A DNA stretch of 55,331 nt from Balneolaceae bacterium ANBcel3 (GTDB taxonomy: Bacteria; Bacteroidota; Rhodothermia; Balneolales; Natronogracilivirgulaceae). The notes under the pieces were generated by a model, which saw nothing but the letters and a program-made list of their open reading frames with translations, searched no databases and was not told the origin of the DNA. Positions 8,279 to 16,566 of the stretch are shown one piece after another. Numbering within the stretch: the first letter of the stretch is position 1; every line of letters begins with the position of its first letter. The stretch is from the NCBI GenBank assembly GCA_030012235.1, contig JASCXY010000002.1:1-55331 (forward strand), written 5' to 3'. The position numbers and the translations under genes were made by a program.

Positions 8279-9386
8279 TATGCTCTAAAAGAGAATCGTA
8301 TTCATTGATTATTTCACTCCAGTCAAAGTGTCGGTTAACCGCCTGCAACGTGGCTAATGGAAGACGCTTAAGTGTACCATCCAGTAGTTTTTTCATTTTC
8401 CTGAACAAGTCTGTTTCATCGTCATAAAAAACCGGACCATGTAATAAAGGATCATGAAGGGCTTTCGGGATTATTTCCGGATACGTAAGATCACGCGGCA
8501 GAACCGGGTGGCATCCATTGTAAATGGCTTCCATAATCGCTGTACAGAAAAACTCATGAAAGGCTGTTGAAACTACGATATCCCCTTTTTGTAATAATTT
8601 TCCATATGCTTCGCTGTTCTCTACATAGCCATAATGTAAAATCCGACTGCCATATCTTTTCCATGCTTCTTCAAAACGGGTTGATTGGTCATGAAGATGA
8701 TCGCCGGCCAGTATCAAATCAAAAGAACACTCCGCATCATCCAGTTTGTCGACTACCCGGAAAAACTTATCAGGATCCTTGTCAAACGACCAACGCTGAT
8801 TCCATACGATAACAGGGCGAGGGTTTTCAGGTCTTTTTTTTCGCATCTCGACAGCAGGCTCAAATACCTTCAAGTCGAGGCCGGGATACAGCAAGCCAGA
8901 TTTATTGGCGATACGAGCGATAGATTCAGATTGCTGATAGTCTGGAAACTGGGCAAGAAAACCGGGTAATGCATCCAAAAAACTCTGTCTGTGGAATTCC
9001 GAATTAAAGAAAACATAGTCTGCAGCGAGGACACTGAGGTAGTTGATATAACAATAGGTAATATCCCTTTCTTCATTGCCCGGAACAGGCTGTGTCAGTT
9101 GATTCTCATGCATATACAAAACAATAGGAACATGAGCAAAGCGGGGGTTGGTAAGTGCAATAAATGCCGGTAAGTTGGTCATGCTGCTTGCCATCACAAG
9201 ATCTATTTTATCCGGAATGGCGTGCGTTTTTTCAGCAAGTGTTACGGAGCCCCCGCTCATACGCCATTTCCAGTGGCTTCCCTTCATGGTCACAGAGAAG
9301 ACACGGTGTCTGGAATGTTGACTGAAACCGTCTATAAATGCTCTGTGTGAGCCGCCAAGGAAGGGTTCTACTAATAAAATGTTCAT
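8241..9386 (-). CDS. tRNA-queuosine mannosyltransferase-like glycosyltransferase (QTMAN/GTDC1, DUF3524)
   Basis: A 381-residue GT4-like glycosyltransferase resembling human GTDC1, described as the enzyme that mannosylates queuosine in tRNA-Asp. The N-terminal DUF3524-type signature is clear: EPFLGGSHRAF at the start, WKWRMSGG near residue 40, MHENQLTQP near 107. The C-terminal GT-B half carries RWSFDKDP and HEFFCTAIMEAIYNG, where the family binds the nucleotide sugar. The activity is inferred from the family; bacterial members are less studied, and another acceptor or sugar is possible. It is last in an apparent glgA-glgC-nucleotidase operon (6 bp after the nucleotidase). Its 3' end overlaps dnaB by 38 bp tail to tail. 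Confidence 0.75.
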   Translation of the reverse strand: MNILLVEPFLGGSHRAFIDGFSQHSRHRVFSVTMKGSHWKWRMSGGSVTLAEKTHAIPDKIDLVMASSMTNLPAFIALTNPRFAHVPIVLYMHENQLTQPVPGNEERDITYCYINYLSVLAADYVFFNSEFHRQSFLDALPGFLAQFPDYQQSESIARIANKSGLLYPGLDLKVFEPAVEMRKKRPENPRPVIVWNQRWSFDKDPDKFFRVVDKLDDAECSFDLILAGDHLHDQSTRFEEAWKRYGSRILHYGYVENSEAYGKLLQKGDIVVSTAFHEFFCTAIMEAIYNGCHPVLPRDLTYPEIIPKALHDPLLHGPVFYDDETDLFRKMKKLLDGTLKRLPLATLQAVNRHFDWSEIINEYDSLLEHIKKENPHRPEEG

Positions 9387-9392
9387 GTACTT

Positions 9393-11078
9393 CTAATAAA
9401 TCAGCTTCCAGTTGTTTTGTGCTACATCTGCTTTGGATATAGACTCTCTTTTTTGCAAGTATGAAATGATCATATCTGAAACGGAACGGTAAATGGTTTT
9501 TAAAACCGAAGCATTAGACAGCATATCAAACCCACCTCCTCCCGATGCTCTGTAAGAGTTTATCGCAAGGGTGAATACGTCCTCATCCTTAATCTCTTTT
9601 CCTTTGTATGTCAACTGGACTATCCGGTTTCCTGGATGATTTCGAAGATCCATATGATATTCTATTCCGGAAATCATGTCAAAATTGAATCCCGGCCAGT
9701 CCCGGTTGATTCGAGGCTCCTGCTCCTCTTCTGACATGGTTTCATAATATCGTGATGTAAACTCAAGATATTTTTTAAGATCTTCTCCCGTAATTTCAAT
9801 TTTGAAGAGTGTATTATGAAAAGGGTATAATAAGCCAATGTCCCCCCTGGTAATTTTACCCGGTCCGAACTGTACATTCGTATTAAAGGAAGCCGCTGCG
9901 GATAGTTGAGCTCCTGTTTCCCGGAGCTGCACCTCATGTATCAGGTCAATGATGGCAGAATTACCATGGCGTGAATGAGCTGCGGACCAGTGGTCAACGG
10001 TATAAGCCAGGGGCTCGGTTGCAAAAGAAACGACCCTTTGATGAGCCTCCTCGGTTATGGAAACAACTCCGGGATGCTCTTCAGTAGATTCGGTAACCGG
10101 TATATTATACGTACTTACTTCAACCACGGATGGATTAATATCCTTGCCTTTAATGATTTTAAACTCTGCAATACCCAGGTGAGATGCCCACCGGCCTGGT
10201 TGTAGTACAGCTACGGAGGCTCCATCAGGCCCGTCTATGTGTTGATTATCCAATACCCGGTGCGTATGCCCTAGCGCAAGAAGATGAACCCCCGGAATCG
10301 TTTCTGCAATGGTTCTCCCGAAATTTTCTTCACCGAGAGTATCGCTTTGGTAGCCCGACGATCCATTCAGGCCGGAATGGGCGAGAATAATGACGACATC
10401 GGCAAGATCTTTTTCCTGAAGTAACCGGGTATATTGTTCTGCAACAGATGGTCCATCGGCAAACGTCAGACGTTGATTCACATGATGTTTGTCCCAAATA
10501 GCAGACCCGGGAGTAGTTAATCCGATGATGGCAACATGGATACCCTCTATTTCTTTTACAAGATAGGGTGTATAAGCCGGTTCTTCGGTTCCGTATGTCA
10601 GAATATTAGCACCTAATGCCGGTGTATTTGTTGCCTCCAGCTGTCGATTCAGGTACTCAATGCCAAAGTTGAATTCATGATTGCCAATTACAATGGCATC
10701 ATAAGACATATGATCAACGGCCTTTAAAAACGGATAATGGCTTTGTTTCTGATCATGAACCGCAAAATATTCAGCAAATAAATTGCCCTGCAGCCAGTCA
10801 CCTGCATCCAGAAGAATAGTGTTTGGATTACTTTTACGAATAGAATCTGCTAACGTGGCTATTTTTGCCAAAGAATGATAGGGGTCTTCCAGGTTTTGGT
10901 AGTAATCCCATCCGCGAACTCTTCCGTGTACATCTGCGGTCAGCATTACTTCTATCCTCACCGTATCCACAGAAACCGGAGACCCATCTTCCTTTGTATA
11001 GTTTTCTTCGTTACAGGAAACCAGAAACAGAAAGAAAAAGGCCGTATAGAAAAAAAAACCTTTCTTAGACATTGTCAT
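9393..11078 (-). CDS. Lipoprotein 5'-nucleotidase / UDP-sugar hydrolase family (UshA-like)
   Basis: A 561-residue two-domain metallophosphoesterase. The N-terminus is a lipoprotein signal: a hydrophobic FFFLFLVSC stretch with a lipobox Cys, so the enzyme should be anchored on the outer side of the inner membrane or on the outer membrane. The metal site is visible in TADVHGR, LDAGDWLQGN, IGNHEFNFG and LGHTHR. The C-terminal 5'-nucleotidase domain has INSYRASGGGGFDML near the end, the nucleotide-binding segment. Likely substrates are nucleoside monophosphates, UDP-sugars or cyclic nucleotides, for periplasmic salvage. It lies 27 bp after glgC and 6 bp before the QTMAN-like gene. Confidence 0.88.
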   Translation of the reverse strand: MTMSKKGFFFYTAFFFLFLVSCNEENYTKEDGSPVSVDTVRIEVMLTADVHGRVRGWDYYQNLEDPYHSLAKIATLADSIRKSNPNTILLDAGDWLQGNLFAEYFAVHDQKQSHYPFLKAVDHMSYDAIVIGNHEFNFGIEYLNRQLEATNTPALGANILTYGTEEPAYTPYLVKEIEGIHVAIIGLTTPGSAIWDKHHVNQRLTFADGPSVAEQYTRLLQEKDLADVVIILAHSGLNGSSGYQSDTLGEENFGRTIAETIPGVHLLALGHTHRVLDNQHIDGPDGASVAVLQPGRWASHLGIAEFKIIKGKDINPSVVEVSTYNIPVTESTEEHPGVVSITEEAHQRVVSFATEPLAYTVDHWSAAHSRHGNSAIIDLIHEVQLRETGAQLSAAASFNTNVQFGPGKITRGDIGLLYPFHNTLFKIEITGEDLKKYLEFTSRYYETMSEEEQEPRINRDWPGFNFDMISGIEYHMDLRNHPGNRIVQLTYKGKEIKDEDVFTLAINSYRASGGGGFDMLSNASVLKTIYRSVSDMIISYLQKRESISKADVAQNNWKLIY

Positions 11079-11105
11079 ATCAATGTATAAACTGCGAAGA
11101 TGGCT

Positions 11106-12392
11106 CTAAATAACAGTTCCGCTTTTAAGCATTCCGTTTTTTTCCACAACCACGATTCCATCAATTACAGAAAAGTTATCATTTTGTGTGTCCTCAAGAT
11201 GGTCACCACCGATGATTCGGACATTATCACCAATTCGTGCGTTCTTATCAATAATCGCTTTTTCGATATGGCAATTGGCACCTATTCCCTGCAGAGGTTG
11301 ATCCGGTGATGTATTGTCAAGCTCCTGGACGGTAGGGAAATAATCTTTACCCATCACTATAGAATCTTTAATAACGGTATTTTTTCCGACCCTGGAACGA
11401 ACTCCAATGATCGAATGCTCAATAACGGAGGCTTCAATAACACTTCCTTCGGCGATAATAGACCGGTTTACATGTGTACCAAAAATTTTTGATGGTGGCA
11501 ATAAACGAGGCCTTGTAAAAACTCGTTTGCCAGGAGCGTAGAGGTCAAATCGAGGCAAAGGATCTGTTAATTCAAGATTTGCTTCATAAAAAGATTTAAT
11601 AGTTCCAATGTCTGTCCAGTATCCCGTGTATTTGTAACTGATTACTTTTTCTCCGGAATTGATAACCATGGGGATGATTTCTTTTCCAAAATCAACGGCC
11701 ATCGGGTTTTCATCTATCAGTTTTTTGAGATGGCACATATCAAAAATATAAATCCCCATGGAAGCCAGGTACTCCTTTCCAACTTGTTTAAACTCTTCCG
11801 GAACAGGTGATTTCCAGTTCTGTAACTCTGCGCCTGAAGGTTTTTCCACAAAACTTGTAATGAAATCCTCATCATCGGTTTTCATAATACCGAAGCCTTC
11901 GGCATCTTCTGCTGTAACAGGAATAGTAGCGATGGTAAGCTTGGCATCTTTATCAATATGATTTTGCATCATACTGTGAAAGTCCATTTGATACAATTGA
12001 TCTCCGGAAAGGATCATTACATACTTTGCGCCGTGGTTTTGTAAATAGCGAAACGTTTGCCGAACGGCATCAGCCGTTCCCTGAAACCATTGATGAGAAG
12101 TCGGAGTTTGTTCCGCGGCAAGAATATCCACAAAGCCTCTCGAGAAAACATCAAAAGTAAACGTATTCTTTATGTGTTGGTTCAGAGATGCCGAGTTAAA
12201 CTGTGTCAACACGTATATTTTCCGAATATTGGAATGCAGACAATTGGAAATGGGGATGTCTACCAATCTGTACTTTCCGCCAACCGGTACGGCAGGCTTG
12301 GACCTGCTTTTGGTCAAAGGATAAAGGCGGGATCCGGCGCCACCACCCAAAATTACAGCTAATGTTGATTCCATGATTGTTGGTTCCATCAT
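11106..12392 (-). CDS. glgC: Glucose-1-phosphate adenylyltransferase GlgC
   Basis: ADP-glucose pyrophosphorylase, the committed step of glycogen synthesis. The nucleotidyltransferase core opens with ILGGGAGSRLYPLT and contains RLVDIPISNC, LSGDQLYQMD and FVEKPSG, all typical GlgC motifs. The C-terminal half is a left-handed beta-helix (repeats such as VIEHSIIGVRSRVGKNTVI). Length 428 is normal. The start overlaps the stop of glgA by 4 bp. An alternative start is the second or seventh residue (MMEPTIMEST). With glgA this makes an ADP-glucose-dependent glycogen module. Confidence 0.95.
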   Translation of the reverse strand: MMEPTIMESTLAVILGGGAGSRLYPLTKSRSKPAVPVGGKYRLVDIPISNCLHSNIRKIYVLTQFNSASLNQHIKNTFTFDVFSRGFVDILAAEQTPTSHQWFQGTADAVRQTFRYLQNHGAKYVMILSGDQLYQMDFHSMMQNHIDKDAKLTIATIPVTAEDAEGFGIMKTDDEDFITSFVEKPSGAELQNWKSPVPEEFKQVGKEYLASMGIYIFDMCHLKKLIDENPMAVDFGKEIIPMVINSGEKVISYKYTGYWTDIGTIKSFYEANLELTDPLPRFDLYAPGKRVFTRPRLLPPSKIFGTHVNRSIIAEGSVIEASVIEHSIIGVRSRVGKNTVIKDSIVMGKDYFPTVQELDNTSPDQPLQGIGANCHIEKAIIDKNARIGDNVRIIGGDHLEDTQNDNFSVIDGIVVVEKNGMLKSGTVI

Positions 12393-13846
12393 TGTGGTAT
12401 CTCCTTTATTACATCTTTATACATTTGTTGATAATGCCCTGCCGAATTGTACCAGGAAAAATCTTTTTCCATAACTCTTTTTCTAAGAAGATCTAATAAT
12501 TCGGGGTCGGAGTATAAGGTAGTTGAACGTTGTAATGCATGAAAAGTGTCATCAATATTAAAATGATTAAACGTGACTCCATATCCGTCAGGGTCTCCGA
12601 AATCGATTACCGTATCTTTTAAACCACCGATTTTTCTTACAATCGGGATGGTTCCATATCTCATAGCATATAATTGATTCAGGCCGCAAGGTTCAACTCT
12701 TGAAGGCATGATCAAAAAATCGCTTCCGGCATACATTCGATGAGCGAGTTCCTCATTATATGTAATCGCTGCATCAAAATAGCCGACATGTTCACTTTTC
12801 ATAGATTCAAATCTATGCTGCAATCCCGGATCTCCTGTCCCCAGAATAAGGAAACTACCCTTAAGGCCGGCATGAAGATATCGGGATATTAAATCAGGAA
12901 GGATGTCGGCTCCTTTTTCTTCCGCCAATCTACCAATAAAAATATACAAAGGTAAGTCCTTGTTTAGCCCAAATTCTTTGCAGAGCCATTTTTTATTCTC
13001 TTCTTTACCTTTTTCACATTGCTTTACATCGAAATTGTGTACAATAAGCGAATCTGAAGACGGATCCCAGACATCTGTATCAATCCCGTTAAGTATACCA
13101 AAGGACTTTTGTCTTTCTGCCGCCAGTAAAGATTCCAGGCCTTTACTGGAATATTGCAATTCTTCAAGATAAGAATGAGATACTGTTGTAATCCTCCATG
13201 CCGTTCGTAAACCGGCAGAAAGAGCGTTTAACCGTCCGTTCCAGAAAAGAAGCCCCTCTTTATCAGGGTCTGTTTTGGGCAGGAGTTCTTTTTTGCCCGT
13301 TTCATACCAACCCTGATAATGGCCGTTATGGATCGTTAAAACAGAAGGTATCCGGGCAAATTCATGATACACCGGGCTACCTGCCATTAAAAAAGGCACA
13401 AAAGCGGTATGATGATCATGACAGTGGATGATGTCCGGCTTTTTTGAAAAAGACTTCATCCAGTCGAGTGAAGCCAGTTGAAACGATGTGTACCGTTCAA
13501 AGTCATCCCAGTACCCATAGTCGCTTTCCGAGTCAATGTAGATACCTTCACGGTCCAATCGGCCTGGCACATCCACGAAATAAATGGGAAAACCAAGTAT
13601 ATCGCCTTGTTCTTTGAAGATATTGTATTCAATTTTTTCTTCGCCAAGCCAAGTGATTCCGTCGTGAACATGTTCTAATTGGTGATTTCGAATCCAGCTG
13701 TTGTTAAATTTGGGCATGACCACCCAGGATTCGACCCCTTTAGACTTAAGATATTTGGGCAATGCCCCTACTACATCGGCGAGGCCGCCGGCCTTGGCCA
13801 CCGGATAGCATTCAAAACTGATATGAATTACATGCATTTGAAACAA
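12389..13846 (-). CDS. glgA: Glycogen synthase GlgA (ADP-glucose, GT5)
   Basis: GT5 starch/glycogen synthase of 485 residues. The N-terminal ADP-glucose-binding KxGGL motif is KAGGLADVVGALPK near residue 17. The C-terminal GT-B domain shows GRLAEEKGADIL and the nucleotide-sugar motif PSRVEPCGLNQLYAMRYGT. The first of two close Met codons is taken (MFQMHVIHIS); the second, Met4, is equally plausible. It is the promoter-proximal gene of the (-) operon glgA-glgC-nucleotidase-QTMAN and is divergent from the ABC exporter across a 180-bp gap. Confidence 0.95.
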   Translation of the reverse strand: MFQMHVIHISFECYPVAKAGGLADVVGALPKYLKSKGVESWVVMPKFNNSWIRNHQLEHVHDGITWLGEEKIEYNIFKEQGDILGFPIYFVDVPGRLDREGIYIDSESDYGYWDDFERYTSFQLASLDWMKSFSKKPDIIHCHDHHTAFVPFLMAGSPVYHEFARIPSVLTIHNGHYQGWYETGKKELLPKTDPDKEGLLFWNGRLNALSAGLRTAWRITTVSHSYLEELQYSSKGLESLLAAERQKSFGILNGIDTDVWDPSSDSLIVHNFDVKQCEKGKEENKKWLCKEFGLNKDLPLYIFIGRLAEEKGADILPDLISRYLHAGLKGSFLILGTGDPGLQHRFESMKSEHVGYFDAAITYNEELAHRMYAGSDFLIMPSRVEPCGLNQLYAMRYGTIPIVRKIGGLKDTVIDFGDPDGYGVTFNHFNIDDTFHALQRSTTLYSDPELLDLLRKRVMEKDFSWYNSAGHYQQMYKDVIKEIPQ

Positions 13847-14026
13847 AAATTAGTACGATTACGTAGGAAAAAGGTTTTAATGGCGATCTGTCCTGATAGA
13901 TATCAACTATGCCTGAATGGAACATGATCTTGTTCATGTATATAAGGAATTCAAGTTGTATCTTACAAACTTTATTTTCCAGAATAAGCGAAAAATCACA
14001 CTTTATACAGTTTTTATTCTTCGCAT

Positions 14027-14929
14027 ATGAATAATTCGGTAGTCTCTTTCGAAAATGTAAGTAAACGCTTCGGTAAACAGTATGCCGTTGATGGGGTGTC
14101 GTTTGAAGTCCAGGAAGGAAGAATATTTGGGCTTCTGGGTCCAAATGGAGCCGGTAAGACCACCAGCATCCGAATGCTGACCAATATACTGGTACCGGAT
14201 GAAGGTGTTGTTCGTTTGGGTGGAGAAGTGGTTTCTCCTGAAACACAGCGCCATATCGGGTATTTGCCGGAAGAGCGAGGCCTCTATAAAAAAATGAAGG
14301 TCAAGGAGCAGCTTATCTATTTTAGTCGGTTGAAGGGGCTTTCAAGGTCAGACTCTGCAAAAAGCATTTCCTACTGGCTGGATCGCTTCGGAGCCAAAGA
14401 GTGGGCCGAAAAAGAAGTGTCGGAGTTATCCAAAGGGATGCAGCAGAAGATTCAGTTTATCGCTACGATCGCACATGATCCTATGTGCCTTATTTTTGAT
14501 GAACCTTTTAGCGGCCTGGATCCCATTAACAGTGAATTGCTTAAAGACATCATTCTGGAACTTCGTAGTACCGGAAAAACCATCTTCTTTGCCACACACC
14601 GCATGGAACAAGTAGAACAGTTGTGTGATGACATTGCGTTGTTTAATCACGGGAAACTGGTTTTAAGTGGAGAAGTATCAAAAGTGAAAGCGGCATTTGG
14701 GAAAAATACTTTAAAAATACGGTTTAAAGGCTCTCCGGATTTTTTAAACCAGTTAGAGCATGTGCGTATTGCCAGTAAATCACAGCACTCTGCAGAGATC
14801 GTTCTTAAGGATGGTGCCGATGATCAAAAAATATTGCGGCATGCACTGGACTCTGTTCACGTGCACTCTTTTGAATTAATTGAGCCAAGTGTTCAGGAAA
14901 TCTTCATTGATACCATATCTAAATCATAA
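14027..14929 (+). CDS. ABC transporter ATP-binding protein (NatA-like)
   Basis: A 300-residue ATPase subunit of an ABC exporter of the ABC-2/NatA type. Walker A is GPNGAGKTT with K44, the signature is ELSKGMQQKIQF, and Walker B is LIFDEPFSGLDP; the H-loop is ATHRMEQ. The last roughly 80 residues form the C-terminal extension usual in NatA/CcmA-like exporters. It is divergent from glgA and is followed 4 bp later by its permease. The substrate cannot be told from sequence; Na+ or organic compounds are suggested for NatAB relatives. Confidence 0.9.
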   Translation: MNNSVVSFENVSKRFGKQYAVDGVSFEVQEGRIFGLLGPNGAGKTTSIRMLTNILVPDEGVVRLGGEVVSPETQRHIGYLPEERGLYKKMKVKEQLIYFSRLKGLSRSDSAKSISYWLDRFGAKEWAEKEVSELSKGMQQKIQFIATIAHDPMCLIFDEPFSGLDPINSELLKDIILELRSTGKTIFFATHRMEQVEQLCDDIALFNHGKLVLSGEVSKVKAAFGKNTLKIRFKGSPDFLNQLEHVRIASKSQHSAEIVLKDGADDQKILRHALDSVHVHSFELIEPSVQEIFIDTISKS

Positions 14930-14933
14930 CACG

Positions 14934-16205
14934 ATGTCGATGATAAAAAAAATCTTTGTTGTTATTGAACGAGAATATCTTGTCCGCCTGAGAAGTAAGG
15001 TTTTTATCATTTCAACCTTGCTTGCTCCTGTGCTTATGGTTCTTATCCTTGTATTGCCATCAGTAATCAATGCATTATCTGGTGATAAAGCGCAATACTT
15101 CGTAGTTCACGACGAGACCGGATTGATTGATACCCTATTAATGAGTCAGGATTCCGTGTTTTACCAGCGTTCAGAAACCGGGCTGGATGAACTTAGATCG
15201 CAGCTTAATTTAAGAGAGATACAGGGTTATATTCATATTCCGGCTTCTGTATTAGACAGTAACGTAAGTGTAACGTTCTTTCATGATGGTAGTGCCGGTA
15301 TTACTGCAGGAAGCCGGATCCGGTCTGATATCAGGCAATCCATTCGGGATATTAAACTGGATCAACTGGAAACTCCGCGGGAAGTCCGGGAAGTACTTGA
15401 AGAGCGTATTTCTGTGGATAATGTCATTGTTTCAGAAACCGGTGAAGAGGCTGCTGATTCTGGCTTATCGGCCATACTTGGCTTTATCATGGGCTTTATT
15501 ATTTATGGAGCCATGTTGGGCTACGGTACGCTCATATTGAAGAGTGTTTTGGAAGAAAAATCGAGTCGTATTGTAGAAGTGGTTGTTTCATCGGTCCGAT
15601 CTTTCGAGTTGCTTCTGGGAAAATTATTCGGCATAGCACTTCTCGGGCTCACACAGTTTGTGATTTGGTCGGTGTCTGGGGCCGCCATACTGTTTTTTGC
15701 GGCACCGCTTATTGCACTGTTTAGCGGAAGTGCTGAGGGTAGTGCAGAAATGGCAGAAGCTCAGGCTATATCAATTCCTGTTATCGGAATAGATGTATGG
15801 ATTGGATTTACCGGCTTCTTTCTTCTTGGGTTTTTAATATACAGTTCCTTGTTTGCGGCCGTTGGTGCAGCTGTGGAACAAGAATCCGATGGTCAACAAC
15901 TTCAATTGCCCATTGTTATGCTGATCATTGTTCCTCTGCTCTTTCTATTTGCTGTGGCGGATCACCCTACGTCTACCATGGCTGTAATTACATCTATGAT
16001 ACCTTTTTTTGCACCTATTCTGATGCCGGCACGTATGGCGGTGATATCCGTTCCTTTCTGGCAGCTGGCACTCACATTTCTGCTGATGCTATTGACGTTT
16101 CTTTTCCTTATTTGGGTGAGTGCAAGAATATACAGAGTTGGTATACTAATGTACGGAAAAGAGGCTTCTTTTAAAGAACTATGGAAGTGGATTTGGCAAG
16201 ATTAG
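14934..16205 (+). CDS. ABC-2 type permease (NatB-like)
   Basis: Membrane partner of the preceding ATPase, 423 residues from the ATG at 14934 (MSMIKKIF). This start is preferred over an in-frame ATG at 14880, which would lie inside the ATPase gene. One N-terminal membrane segment (ISTLLAPVLMVLILVLP) is followed by a roughly 150-residue external domain. A cluster of about five membrane segments follows from residue ~190, including the conserved EEKSSRIVEVVVSS loop. This is the NatB/ABC2_membrane_3 topology. The pair forms a two-gene operon. Confidence 0.85.
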   Translation: MSMIKKIFVVIEREYLVRLRSKVFIISTLLAPVLMVLILVLPSVINALSGDKAQYFVVHDETGLIDTLLMSQDSVFYQRSETGLDELRSQLNLREIQGYIHIPASVLDSNVSVTFFHDGSAGITAGSRIRSDIRQSIRDIKLDQLETPREVREVLEERISVDNVIVSETGEEAADSGLSAILGFIMGFIIYGAMLGYGTLILKSVLEEKSSRIVEVVVSSVRSFELLLGKLFGIALLGLTQFVIWSVSGAAILFFAAPLIALFSGSAEGSAEMAEAQAISIPVIGIDVWIGFTGFFLLGFLIYSSLFAAVGAAVEQESDGQQLQLPIVMLIIVPLLFLFAVADHPTSTMAVITSMIPFFAPILMPARMAVISVPFWQLALTFLLMLLTFLFLIWVSARIYRVGILMYGKEASFKELWKWIWQD

Positions 16206-16291
16206 GTAATAGTGACAAATCCCCAATGGATAGAATTCCAATAAGTGCTTTTTGATTATACGGTAATACTTTACAAGATTTGTACTGAATA

Positions 16292-16555
16292 TTAGTTTAG
16301 ACTTATAGGGTTACCGAAGGCAATATCAGCAAGGTCATAGCGTGATTTTTGCATGATTTTTCGCTTCGCAATTTCATGCGTGGTTCGGTGTAAAAACATA
16401 AACATTACCCCATCCCTGTTAAAGCCGCTATCAATGAGATCACGGATGGTGGCCCTGAACTTTGGGTAGTTGTGATCGTGCAGGACATCATTGACCCAGG
16501 CATCTATGATATCGTCCCGTTTAGATTTTGGAGGCAATTTAATAATGTAATTCAT
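16292..16555 (-). CDS. Unknown 87-residue protein
   Basis: A small cytoplasmic-looking protein with no signal or membrane segment, and no family I recognise. It is charged and mostly helical in appearance, with KSKRDDIIDAWVNDVL near the start and HRTTHEIAKRKIMQKSRYD near residue 57. The ATG lies 11 bp downstream of the pseudopeptidase stop on the same strand, so it is probably the last gene of the hisN-like/pseudo-M1 operon. Its position and composition suggest a real gene. I do not assign a function. Confidence 0.6.
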   Translation of the reverse strand: MNYIIKLPPKSKRDDIIDAWVNDVLHDHNYPKFRATIRDLIDSGFNRDGVMFMFLHRTTHEIAKRKIMQKSRYDLADIAFGNPISLN

Positions 16556-16566
16556 AATGATGTGGA

